The notes beneath the pieces are model-generated. The model was not told the origin of the DNA. It saw only the letters and a program-made list of their open reading frames with translations, and did no database searches. Source: an uncultured Prevotellaceae bacterium (GTDB taxonomy: Bacteria; Bacteroidota; Bacteroidia; Bacteroidales; Bacteroidaceae). From it: DNA of 64,000 nucleotides. Position 1 is the stretch's first letter. Every line of letters starts with the position of its first letter. Position numbers and translations under genes: made by a program. The stretch spans positions 62,001-126,000 of the forward strand of contig CACXIP010000009.1 in assembly GCA_902767775.1 (NCBI GenBank), written 5' to 3'. This document shows, piece by piece, positions 27,371 to 35,440 of the stretch.

Positions 27371-28183
27371 TTATAAGTACTGGTCTACTCCCTTGTCTGC
27401 TCTTATCTTGCCTAGACGCTCTGTTTCCTCACGAATGAGAATGTTCGCCTTGTGTGTTTCGTAATTGGCGGCCGACTTGGGATGATATAAGTGTACGCAG
27501 GGGGCCAACCCTTTGATGTTCTTGCGTTTCACTCCTGCATTGTAGAGCCTGTCCACCAGTTCCGTATCCTCACATCCCCATCCGGTGATGCGCTCCTCAA
27601 AACCATTGACAGTCAAGAGGTCAGATTTCCAAAACGACATGTGGCATCCCCTTATTTTCTCAATGCCCTTAGCTCCCTTCACTATACGATGAAGCCAGGG
27701 TAGTCGGAGCATCACCAACGGACGCCTCAGTCCCTTGGTGAAAACAGAGAATTTGGGATTCATACTGGCACAGTGCCTGCGTGTAGCTTTCTCCGTGAGT
27801 CGTGCACGGCTCCCGTTGATGAAATAGCCTTTTTCGCGTGCCATCACATGGTCTTGCACAAACGTGGGACTGACCACAATGTCACCATCAATAAAGATGA
27901 TGTAGTCGCCCTTGGCTTTCGCAATGGCAACGTTTCTGGACATGGACAGGCGGAATCCTTCGTCTGGTATCCACGAGTGGATGAGTGGAACAGGAAATAT
28001 CGATTGATAACGCTCTATCAGTTTTCTCGTCTCATCTTTGGAGCCGTCATCGGCCACTATGACCTCGCATGGCAGTCCCCGTTGTCTCATTATCCCTTTG
28101 AGCACCAACTCAAGGAATACTGGTTTGTTGTATGTAGTGACGACCAGCGTGGTGTCATCATATATAAGTGATTTCTCTTGCAT
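27371..28183 (-). CDS. Family 2 glycosyltransferase with GT7C-type C-terminal motif
   Basis: This 270-residue cytoplasmic enzyme transfers a sugar from a nucleotide donor. The N-terminal GT-A fold has TLVVTTYNKPVFLELVLKGI, EVIVADDGSKDETRKLI and the metal-binding FIDGDIVV. The C-terminal part has GCHMSFWKSDLLTVNGF and GWGCEDTELVDRLY, the galactosyltransferase (Glyco_transf_7C-like) signature. The start at 28183 (MQEKSLIYDD) is chosen because the 11-codon upstream extension runs into the repeat array at 28200-28242. It lies 43 bp after the phosphatase gene and is probably the last gene of the leftward 113-aa protein - YgiQ - phosphatase - glycosyltransferase series. The acceptor is unknown; a surface glycan or lipopolysaccharide is likely. 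Confidence 0.88.
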   Translation of the reverse strand: MQEKSLIYDDTTLVVTTYNKPVFLELVLKGIMRQRGLPCEVIVADDGSKDETRKLIERYQSIFPVPLIHSWIPDEGFRLSMSRNVAIAKAKGDYIIFIDGDIVVSPTFVQDHVMAREKGYFINGSRARLTEKATRRHCASMNPKFSVFTKGLRRPLVMLRLPWLHRIVKGAKGIEKIRGCHMSFWKSDLLTVNGFEERITGWGCEDTELVDRLYNAGVKRKNIKGLAPCVHLYHPKSAANYETHKANILIREETERLGKIRADKGVDQYL

Positions 28184-28199
28184 ATTGTTTGTTGCTATA

Positions 28200-28242
28200 C
28201 AAATCTCAAACCTCAAATCTCAAACCTCAAACCTCAAATCTC
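28200..28242 (-). repeat. Heptamer tandem repeat encoding a protein C-terminus
   Basis: On the minus strand GAGATTT and GAGGTTT units alternate about six times. The array covers the last codons of the phosphatase gene, its stop codon and most of the gap to the next gene. It contains no C on the coding strand. Confidence 0.8.
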
Positions 28243-29045
28243 ACATACGCTCTGTCGTCGAAAGACAGTTGTCCATCCATGAGTGCCTTTGTTGCAATAT
28301 GATGGTGAATGCACAACGGGTCGGTGGAGAGTTGTTTGGCGAGGGCTGCTTCACTTTCCTCAAGTGTCGGCAGGAGAAAGGGATAGCCGTCGGTGGCAAG
28401 CACCACTTTGCTGCCAAGGGGTACGGGGATGACTTTTACCTTGTCCATCGCAACAGGGAACCCGTCGAACACCGAAAAGCGAACGTTTTGGTCATGGCAG
28501 GTCTGCACAATCTGCGCTACGACACGGTCGCGCCCCACATCATGTTGCTGTAGGGAGGCTACGTCTGCCTCGCCTTTTGCCAACATCTCATGGATGATGG
28601 CTGCTCGTTCATGGGCGATACGGTCCTCATCGGGCTTGGGGTTGTCGTAGTAGATGCCATCAACTAAGCATTGGCAGTCGCCTACCATCCACACCTCATG
28701 GCGCAAACAGCTGTAGATGGCCGCACTCGCAGTCATACGCTCCTCTGGATGTGCGATGAGTCGGTTGAGGTCCACCTCATATTGTCTGTATGCGTCTCGA
28801 AACAGTTTGGTGATGATGTCGCAGCATTGCTGCACTGTGGCATCGGGAGCAAGTGCTTGCAGTCCCTCGCTGACGAGGAGCATCGCAGCTCTTCCATTGC
28901 GCATTCCTGGCTTCATCTGCTTGACGGCTTTGCTTGTGCTGCCGTCGATTACAGCGATGAAGTCATCGGTCGCGACGATGCCGTCCTCGCACGTCTCGGG
29001 ACTTTTTTTGCCGGTCAGCCGACTTTCGATTATTGTTGTTTTCAT
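28227..29045 (-). CDS. PP2C-like serine/threonine phosphatase domain protein
   Basis: The 272-residue cytoplasmic protein shows the order of motifs of the metal-dependent PPM/PP2C phosphatases. These are CEDGIVATDDFIAVIDGSTS near residue 20 (first Asp ligand), MTASAAIYSC then VWMVGDCQCLV, KVVLATDGYPF near 225, and a final SFDDRAYVRFEV with the last Asp. The middle is shorter than in classical PP2C. The start at 29045 is required to keep the first motif and lies 83 bp inside the end of the YgiQ gene. The C-terminus is encoded by a heptamer repeat. No partner kinase is visible, so the target is unknown. Confidence 0.72.
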   Translation of the reverse strand: MKTTIIESRLTGKKSPETCEDGIVATDDFIAVIDGSTSKAVKQMKPGMRNGRAAMLLVSEGLQALAPDATVQQCCDIITKLFRDAYRQYEVDLNRLIAHPEERMTASAAIYSCLRHEVWMVGDCQCLVDGIYYDNPKPDEDRIAHERAAIIHEMLAKGEADVASLQQHDVGRDRVVAQIVQTCHDQNVRFSVFDGFPVAMDKVKVIPVPLGSKVVLATDGYPFLLPTLEESEAALAKQLSTDPLCIHHHIATKALMDGQLSFDDRAYVRFEV

Positions 29046-30927
29046 ATGAGTGTGTTCTGTCCTTTGGGTGGGTGCGCGATGTGTCGTGCCCTTGTCGTGG
29101 ACTGTTTCCAAGCAGCTGCGGAATCAGTTCTGTCATGCCGATGCGGCGCAGTTCACGCTCTATGCGCTGCCGTTCCTCTGGCTTGTACCAGAAGAAGAAC
29201 ATGCGCTGGGCGAGCTTGTCCTGCTGACTCTTTGCGCTGAACACCGGTTGAAGCGTGTAGGGGTCAAGTCCGGTATACCACATCTCGGTGCTGATGGTCA
29301 TCGGGGTAGGGGTGAAGTCCTGCACTTGCTCCAATTGGAAGTCGAGGCGCTTGGTGATGAGGGCAAGGCGCGCCATGTCTGCCTCATGGCAGCCCGGGTG
29401 GCTGCTGATGAAATAGGGGATAATCTGCTGGCGAAGACCTTCGCTGCGGTTGATGTCATCGAAAAGTCGTTTGAAGGTCTCAAACTGTGCGAACGGGGGC
29501 TTGCGCATGAGTCGCAGCACTTCATCGCTGGTGTGCTCGGGGGCGACTTTCAACCTGCCGCTCACATGGCGGCATATCAGTTCACGGGTGTAGGCGGCAG
29601 TGGCTTCATCGGTGGCTGGGTCACCACTTTTATGCAGCAATAGGTCGTATCGGACCCCACTTCCGATGAAGGTCTTTTTGATGCCGGGCAATTGGTCGAC
29701 AGCACGGTAGAGGTCGAGCAGCGCTTGGGGGTTGGTGTCGAGGTTACGGCATATCTGAGGATGGATGCAGGAGGGTCGTTTGCAGCGCTCGCACTTGGTC
29801 TTGTCCTTTCCTCCCATCCCGTACATGTTGGCGGAGGGACCGCCAAGATCGCTCAGGTAACCCTTGAAGTCGTCGAGAGCTGTCACCTCGCGCACCTCTC
29901 GGAGGATGCTCTCCTTACTTCTCGAAGCGATGAATTTCCCTTGGTGGGCACTGATGGTGCAGAAGGCGCAGCCACCGAAACAGCCACGGTGGATATTCAC
30001 CGAATGTTTGATCATCTCGTAAGCTGGGATGCGCTTATTCTTGTATTTGGGATGGGGAAGACGGGTGTAAGGATATGCAAACGAGGCATCCACCTCTTCG
30101 GTGGTCATCGGGGGGTAGGGTGGATTGACCACCGTATAGCGGTTGCCTGTCTGCTGGATAAGCCGCTGGGCATGTATCTTGTTCGACTCTTCCTCAATGT
30201 GGCGGTAGTTCTCTGCCTCGCAGCGTTTGTTGTCAAGACATTCCTCATGGCTGTGCAAAACGATGTCGGCATCGGTGATGCCGCCAGGGATGCTGTCGCG
30301 GTCGGTGATAAAGACGGTCTGTGGCAACATGTGGGCATCAGCCATCTTGCCCCCTTGCGAAAGAAGGGTGCAGAGTTCGGTGATGCCGCGCTCACCCATC
30401 CCGTAGATAATCATGTCAGCACCGGAGTCGTAGAGGATGCATCGGCGCAGACGGTCTTGCCAATAGTCGTAGTGGGTAAGGCGGCGCATAGAGGCTTCTA
30501 TACCTCCCAGCACCACGGGGACATCGGGGTAGAGCTGTTTGAGAATCTGTGTATAGACGATGGTGGGGTATTCCGGACGACAGTCATGGCGTCCGTCAGG
30601 ACTATAGGCATCCTCAGAGCGCAGACGGCGGTTGGCGGTGTATTTGTTCACCATCGAATCCATGCAACCGGGCGAAATGCCAAAGAACAGGCGCGGACGC
30701 CCCAGTTTCTTGAAATCGCGGAAATCACCATGCCAGTCGGGTTGGGGAACGATGGCGACACGCCATCCCGCCGCCTCGAGGGCACGCCCAATCACGGCAG
30801 CGCCAAATGAGGGGTGGTCGACGTACGCGTCGCCGGAGAACAGGATGACATCCAATTCATCCCATCCCCGCAGTTCCACTTCCTTCTTGGTCGTCGGAAG
30901 CCATTCGCTCAGCCGGTGCTCCGCCAT
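28963..30927 (-). CDS. YgiQ-family radical SAM protein
   Basis: This 654-residue cytoplasmic protein belongs to the UPF0313/YgiQ family. It begins LPTTKKEVELRGWDELDVIL and FSGDAYVDHPSFGAAVIGR, a B12-binding-like N-terminal domain, then has the radical SAM core with the CX3CX2C cluster motif CFGGCAFC near residue 325 and the ISAHQGKFIASRSKESIL stretch. A second Cys group, CERCKRPSCIHPQIC, follows near 395. The reaction is unknown. The tail after about residue 605 is basic and poorly conserved, and its last 27 codons overlap the phosphatase gene. It starts 5 bp after the 113-residue protein gene, so they are co-transcribed. Confidence 0.93.
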   Translation of the reverse strand: MAEHRLSEWLPTTKKEVELRGWDELDVILFSGDAYVDHPSFGAAVIGRALEAAGWRVAIVPQPDWHGDFRDFKKLGRPRLFFGISPGCMDSMVNKYTANRRLRSEDAYSPDGRHDCRPEYPTIVYTQILKQLYPDVPVVLGGIEASMRRLTHYDYWQDRLRRCILYDSGADMIIYGMGERGITELCTLLSQGGKMADAHMLPQTVFITDRDSIPGGITDADIVLHSHEECLDNKRCEAENYRHIEEESNKIHAQRLIQQTGNRYTVVNPPYPPMTTEEVDASFAYPYTRLPHPKYKNKRIPAYEMIKHSVNIHRGCFGGCAFCTISAHQGKFIASRSKESILREVREVTALDDFKGYLSDLGGPSANMYGMGGKDKTKCERCKRPSCIHPQICRNLDTNPQALLDLYRAVDQLPGIKKTFIGSGVRYDLLLHKSGDPATDEATAAYTRELICRHVSGRLKVAPEHTSDEVLRLMRKPPFAQFETFKRLFDDINRSEGLRQQIIPYFISSHPGCHEADMARLALITKRLDFQLEQVQDFTPTPMTISTEMWYTGLDPYTLQPVFSAKSQQDKLAQRMFFFWYKPEERQRIERELRRIGMTELIPQLLGNSPRQGHDTSRTHPKDRTHSYENNNNRKSADRQKKSRDVRGRHRRDR

Positions 30928-30932
30928 GGTCT

Positions 30933-31274
30933 TTATTCTGCAGTCGGCTCAGGCTGTTCTTCTGATGTTGTGTCAGTCGCGCGCTCCTGTTCCCATTGCT
31001 GGTAGAGGGCAATCAGGTTGGTGAGTCCGATGGCTTTCATGTTGCTGTGGTAGATGACGTCGAAGCACAGGTCGAGCAATGCCTTGTCGCTGCTGCCATC
31101 ATTTGACAGGATAGAGCGGATGGTTAACTTCAGCTTGTCGAGCACTTCCTCGTCGATGATGCCGTTGCTGCCCACCAACTGGTCGAGCAGGTGATAGCGC
31201 TCAAGGGTGGACAGATGGGACTCGCTCACTTCGATAGTGCGGCTTCCCGATTGGTTGGTTACGATTTTGTACAT
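30933..31274 (-). CDS. Conserved hypothetical protein (113 aa)
   Basis: A small, mostly helical, soluble protein without signal peptide or Cys-rich motif. Its stretch ERYHLLDQLVGSNGIIDEEV and the acidic, Pro-containing tail (TTSEEQPEPTAE) are the notable features. It ends 5 bp before the YgiQ-like gene, so it is the first gene of that transcript. I do not recognise the family. Confidence 0.7.
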   Translation of the reverse strand: MYKIVTNQSGSRTIEVSESHLSTLERYHLLDQLVGSNGIIDEEVLDKLKLTIRSILSNDGSSDKALLDLCFDVIYHSNMKAIGLTNLIALYQQWEQERATDTTSEEQPEPTAE

Positions 31275-31387
31275 ATTATGAGGTTTGAGGTTTGTCTGTT
31301 TTGTTGTATTCTATGTCGTTTCGTAGTTGTTCTCGCAATGGCCGTTGTTTTTGTTTCGTCAGAATTTTCAGAATAAAGTTCTATTGT

Positions 31388-31456
31388 CTAAACTCCTAAT
31401 CTCCTAAACTCCTAAACTCCTAATCACCTAATCACCTAATCACCTAAACTCCCCTA
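31388..31456 (-). repeat. Octamer tandem repeat downstream of a stop codon
   Basis: On the minus strand the units TTAGGTGA (three times) and TTAGGAGT or TTAGGAGA (four times) follow the TAG of the golvesin-domain gene after about 6 nt. It is the longest and most regular array of this class in the window, with no C on the coding strand apart from its far end. Confidence 0.85.
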
Positions 31457-31461
31457 AAAAA

Positions 31462-34365
31462 CTACTTCAATAAATAGCTTAGGATGCCTCTCATGATGGC
31501 ACCGCGGGCGCGGGAGTCCTTGATACACTCCAAAGGGAATCCCATGGTGAAACAACGGTAGTCTCTGCCGCTGTAGGCGACGGCGGCATTGCGCCCGTCA
31601 GCATAGCGCATCACGCAATAGGAGGTAGAGAGCGGACTGAGGATGTCGGGGGCAGTGGCAGCATAGTGGGTCTCGTTGATTGTGCGCCATGTGTCGAATG
31701 TCATGCCCAATCCCTGTACATTGCCATTGGTGTTGCTCCGGTCGCTGCCATCATACCGCAGTTTGAGCACATTGGCGAGGAAACTGCGCTCTGAATCGCT
31801 TGTCATGTCGCTGCCCACATATGAACCGCTCACAAGCAGACTGCCGTGGTTGCGGGTGAAGGTGGTGAGGCGTTGCTGCATGGCGGGAGAGAAACTCTTG
31901 TACAGCAGCAGGGAGTGACCGTCGTCCTTTTCCAGACCGAGCAGCAGGTCGACACAGTCGATGTCGCCAGTCTTGACCTTACCGCTCTCAAATGCCTCGC
32001 TTGAGCAACTTATAATATTGTATTTCTTGGCACTTTGGATAGCTGCGGCATGCTCACGCACATAGTTGAAATCATTGCCGGCAACGAAAGTACCCACCAG
32101 CTCCTCACCGCAGTAGCCAAGGGCTCCCTCGCCCTCACGGCCACGACGGCTGTTGTCGAATATCTGCTGCCGACCGCTCCATCCAGCCATGCGTCCACGT
32201 GTCACACCAGGGTCGAGGTCGAGGTCAAAGCCCTTTTTGTCGCCCGTGTCGATGACGGCGGGGGAAGACAGCCGGTGGAAACCATTCACCACCAGCACTG
32301 TTTTCTGCGCATCAGGCTGATAGCAGGCGGAAAGCACCTCGGTGGGGAAACTCTCACCACCCTTGTTGGCGGCGGTCACTCGGAAATGATAGAGTTGTCC
32401 GGGCTGGATGCTCACCGAGCACGACGTTCCTTTCACCACGACACCATTGTCGAAGTCAAGGTCGCCGATGGCAGTATAGACGATATATTCTGATGGGTTG
32501 GCGGTTGGCTCTTGGGGGTCTTTCACTGGATTCCAACTGAGTTTCAGCTTTCCACGGGAGTTCATGTCCATACGGAAATTGCGGGGGGCGAGGGGTTGCA
32601 CCACACACTTGTCGCCGTGCATCTCGTTGACAAAGCGCAGCACAGTCTTGTAGATGGAGCGGGCGAGGGTGAAGCGGAAATTGGGGTCGAGTCCATAGCG
32701 CATATCACCAAAATTTTGGTGCGACAGAATCTCCAAAATGGATGAGGGCACGGCGGGCTCACGAGTCTCATTGTAGTTGCGGTCGTAGAGGACGCGGCGC
32801 CTCCATTTGCCGTATTTGGCATTGATATCTGCCCAAGCATTGTAGAGAAGGGCATCGGCGAGGTCGTGTGATGCCATGCGTGAGATGCCGGCATCGAGCT
32901 TGCCATTGTAGAAATTGGTGGAGCAGATGCCGAGGGTTCCTACGAGGTCATTGCCGCCTGCTTTGTCATAGCCGGCATCGCTGTGGACAGAGAGCATCAT
33001 CTCAATTGGCACACCCTGACCGCGGCGGTTGGGAACGAAGACCGAACCTCCGGCCAGCCAGTTGCTGAATAGGGAACGGGCATTGAGGTCGTCGTTGTAG
33101 TCGTTGGTGTTGCCAAACTTATTGTATACGCTGTCGGGGGCACCTGCCCACTGTGCAAAGTAACGCGTGCCTTCCAGACAGCGTGGGACACCGCTCACCT
33201 TCCCACCGCGAACGATATTGCCCATGCCTCCCCCGAAACGCACGGCATCGGCGGTCACCACACCGCGCTCTTTGCTGGAGTTGCTGAGCACCACCATGTT
33301 GTTGCTGTTGCTGCCTTTGTCAAACTCAAAGGTGCCGAGATAGACCCATGTGCCGCCACCCATGCGCTGGTTGACCTTGAAGTCTGTGCGGCGGCCCTTG
33401 TGCCAAACGCTATAGAGGGCGTCGTCGACGGAGCGTGCGACGGTTTGGTAACTCACATAGACTGCATAGCGCCCTGCCTCAGGGATGTCTGGTTGGTAGA
33501 ACACCTGACTGACTTTGCTGCCGGAAGTGGTTCCCGCCATGCGGGCACTGCCTGCGTGGAAAGGGTTCTCGCCATTGCCGTAGGTACCACTGTGACGGGC
33601 GTAGCCGCGCTCTTGGGTGTTGCCCCATGGATTGTTGCCATTGCGCTCGCCATAGCCGCGGCGGGGGGAGTCGTCGTTGTCGATGATGACCTCATTCTTC
33701 TGCCAGTCGCGCTCGCGTGGTGACCACACGATGGCACCGGCATTCTCAAGCATGGGCATCAGGTAGGGGATGACGACTGTCTGGGTGAACAGGTCCTCGG
33801 TGGTGCAGAACAGGTTGGGGCGCTGCCATTTCCAACGGCCAACCTTCTGGTCATAATATCGACCATGGCTTGCAGCGATGGTGAGGTGGCGACCGTCAAG
33901 TCCATGACTGATGTCATTGGGTCGGGAGGCACGGGTCACCCAGGGTTTACCCTTGTAGTCGATATGGCCCCATTGGCGGCTGCGGTCCTTATGGTCGCGC
34001 AGTCGGTTGGGCACCAGGTCGTCAATCAATTTGCCTTGGGTATATAACCGAAGGTCATAATTATGGTAGGCTTTGGGTATGATGCTCCTGATTCTCGAGT
34101 AGATGCCCTTCACAATATCGGGCGTGAACTCCTGCTCACCAAAACGCTCGGTGGCTGTTATCTTCACTATACGGGAATTGGCATCCACATCAATACTGCT
34201 GAGACTGGCGGTTACGGGAAAACCGGAATAGCCATTGCCATAGTTCTGAAAATAACTGCGCAGCGCCTGCTCCATGCTGGAGCGGTCGGATGAAGTCTGG
34301 GCCATTGCGCACACTGTCATCAGCAGCGCGGCAACGGCTGTTGTCAAATGTCTCAATACTCTCAT
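31462..34365 (-). CDS. Secreted N-acetylmuramoyl-L-alanine amidase-like protein with golvesin/Xly domain
   Basis: The 967-residue protein has a signal peptide (residues 1-22, ending CAMAQ). The amidase-type zinc region is split: the first His is in TIAASHGRYYD near residue 163, TTEDLFTQTVVIPYLMPMLE near 195 offers the expected Glu, and MLSVHSDAGYDKAGGND near 460 holds the second His. Between them, about residues 290-395, lies a golvesin/Xly-type carbohydrate-binding-like domain (SKVSQVFYQPDIPEAGRYAV and VTADAVRFGGGMGNI). A fibronectin type III domain follows near 555-650 (PLAPRNFRMDMNSRGKLKLS), then an unassigned C-terminal domain. Homologues are often called xanthan lyase, which is probably a misleading name. 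Cell-wall hydrolysis in the periplasm is inferred. Zinc ligands should be confirmed by structure prediction. Confidence 0.78.
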   Translation of the reverse strand: MRVLRHLTTAVAALLMTVCAMAQTSSDRSSMEQALRSYFQNYGNGYSGFPVTASLSSIDVDANSRIVKITATERFGEQEFTPDIVKGIYSRIRSIIPKAYHNYDLRLYTQGKLIDDLVPNRLRDHKDRSRQWGHIDYKGKPWVTRASRPNDISHGLDGRHLTIAASHGRYYDQKVGRWKWQRPNLFCTTEDLFTQTVVIPYLMPMLENAGAIVWSPRERDWQKNEVIIDNDDSPRRGYGERNGNNPWGNTQERGYARHSGTYGNGENPFHAGSARMAGTTSGSKVSQVFYQPDIPEAGRYAVYVSYQTVARSVDDALYSVWHKGRRTDFKVNQRMGGGTWVYLGTFEFDKGSNSNNMVVLSNSSKERGVVTADAVRFGGGMGNIVRGGKVSGVPRCLEGTRYFAQWAGAPDSVYNKFGNTNDYNDDLNARSLFSNWLAGGSVFVPNRRGQGVPIEMMLSVHSDAGYDKAGGNDLVGTLGICSTNFYNGKLDAGISRMASHDLADALLYNAWADINAKYGKWRRRVLYDRNYNETREPAVPSSILEILSHQNFGDMRYGLDPNFRFTLARSIYKTVLRFVNEMHGDKCVVQPLAPRNFRMDMNSRGKLKLSWNPVKDPQEPTANPSEYIVYTAIGDLDFDNGVVVKGTSCSVSIQPGQLYHFRVTAANKGGESFPTEVLSACYQPDAQKTVLVVNGFHRLSSPAVIDTGDKKGFDLDLDPGVTRGRMAGWSGRQQIFDNSRRGREGEGALGYCGEELVGTFVAGNDFNYVREHAAAIQSAKKYNIISCSSEAFESGKVKTGDIDCVDLLLGLEKDDGHSLLLYKSFSPAMQQRLTTFTRNHGSLLVSGSYVGSDMTSDSERSFLANVLKLRYDGSDRSNTNGNVQGLGMTFDTWRTINETHYAATAPDILSPLSTSYCVMRYADGRNAAVAYSGRDYRCFTMGFPLECIKDSRARGAIMRGILSYLLK

Positions 34366-34430
34366 TTACATTTCCAATAATCATTTCTCCGGATATTCCA
34401 AATTGTTGGAATCATCCGGATTCAGCGGCT

Positions 34431-34982
34431 TTACACCTTGAAATTCTCAGGGTGCTTGCCCTTGAAGTTTTTAAAATATGCCTTGATACGCCTAAGGTCT
34501 CCCTCGATATCGTCTGAGGGAATCATTGTTTCCGTGCATTCTATCAGTTTGCGCTCGTAGTCGACCCCATAGAGAAGGATGGGAATGTCTGCCTTTTTGG
34601 CGATGACCAAAAAACCCTTTTTCCAATCAGCATTGGCAGAGCGTGTGCCTTCAGGGGTGATGCACAACTTGAAGGTGTCCATCGCTTTCGCATCAGCGGC
34701 GAGGTTATCGGTCAGACTGGTGTGCTTAGAGCGATAGACAGGAATGCCGCCAAGATGGCGGAACAAAATGCCAAGAGGCCAGAAAAACCATTCCTTTTTC
34801 ATCAGGAAGTTGATTTTCCAGCCCTCGGCTCCGGAATACAGCTGACCGAGCAGGAAATCCCAGTTGCTTGTGTGTGGAGCCAGGCAAATGATGTATTTGT
34901 CGGGATGGGGTGCGGTCACGTTTTTCCGCCACCCCATGTGTTTGTACAATAGCCAGTTGCAAAAATTCTTCCAGATACCCAT
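34431..34982 (-). CDS. PlsC-type lysophospholipid acyltransferase
   Basis: This 183-residue membrane-associated enzyme acylates a lysophospholipid or related alcohol. The catalytic HX4D motif is HTSNWD near residue 37, and PEGTRS near 109 is the phosphate-binding motif. GGIPVYRSK lies between them, as in 1-acylglycerol-3-phosphate acyltransferases. It is shorter than typical PlsC (about 240 residues) but complete in motifs. The gene starts 2 bp after the stop of the 90-residue protein gene, so they are co-transcribed. The acyl acceptor is not determined. Confidence 0.88.
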   Translation of the reverse strand: MGIWKNFCNWLLYKHMGWRKNVTAPHPDKYIICLAPHTSNWDFLLGQLYSGAEGWKINFLMKKEWFFWPLGILFRHLGGIPVYRSKHTSLTDNLAADAKAMDTFKLCITPEGTRSANADWKKGFLVIAKKADIPILLYGVDYERKLIECTETMIPSDDIEGDLRRIKAYFKNFKGKHPENFKV

Positions 34983-34984
34983 CT

Positions 34985-35257
34985 CTATTCACTCATGTTA
35001 GTGATATTGTCCATGATCTCAGAGATTTCCTCAGCGAAAGCATTGGCCAGATGGTCGTAGTATTTCTTGGGCGACATGCCTGGCTCAGGGTGTGAGATTC
35101 GGGCAATGAAGTCATCGCGGGTGGCAATGATGGAAGCGAGCAAAGCGTCTGTGTTGGCTTCATGGGTCTTCCCATGATAAAGTGACATCGCCACGCACTC
35201 GGCGAAAATATCACTGCAAATGGAGTTGATAGTTTTCTTTAAGTCCTTCTTGTTCAT
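34985..35257 (-). CDS. Conserved hypothetical protein (90 aa)
   Basis: A small soluble helical protein, beginning MNKKDLKKTINSICSDIFAE, with no signal peptide and no recognised domain. It is the first gene of a two-gene unit with the acyltransferase, and a -7 element (TATCTTTG) lies about 54 bp upstream. The function is unknown. Confidence 0.72.
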   Translation of the reverse strand: MNKKDLKKTINSICSDIFAECVAMSLYHGKTHEANTDALLASIIATRDDFIARISHPEPGMSPKKYYDHLANAFAEEISEIMDNITNMSE

Positions 35258-35310
35258 GATGTTTTTCCTTTCATTAGGGTTCCCTTATGGGGAGAAGTTA
35301 GTTGTAAAGG

Positions 35311-35318
35311 CAAAGATA
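35311..35318 (-). promoter_or_regulatory. -7 element upstream of the 90-aa protein gene
   Basis: On the minus strand TATCTTTG matches TAnnTTTG. A -33 element is not convincing. Confidence 0.5.
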
Positions 35319-35420
35319 ACTATTTTTTTCTAAATTCCATGCATATTTGCCATTTTCTTTTCCCTTTTTACGAAAAAACAACATAGTAGGCATTTCCTTT
35401 CTCCAATTATCGTGCTCTGT

Positions 35421-35440
35421 CTTCAATCTTCAATCTCCAA
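35421..35440 (-). repeat. Short heptamer repeat at a stop codon
   Basis: On the minus strand GATTGAA is repeated twice across the final Ile-Glu-Asp codons and TGA of the TPR gene. Confidence 0.6.

Noticed and set aside
29692..30810. 372-codon open frame on the plus strand
   Set aside because: Antisense to the YgiQ gene, which has the CX3CX2C motif and full family layout.
31388..31456. Possible CRISPR array
   Set aside because: The units are 8 bp and contiguous with no unique spacers, and no cas genes are present.
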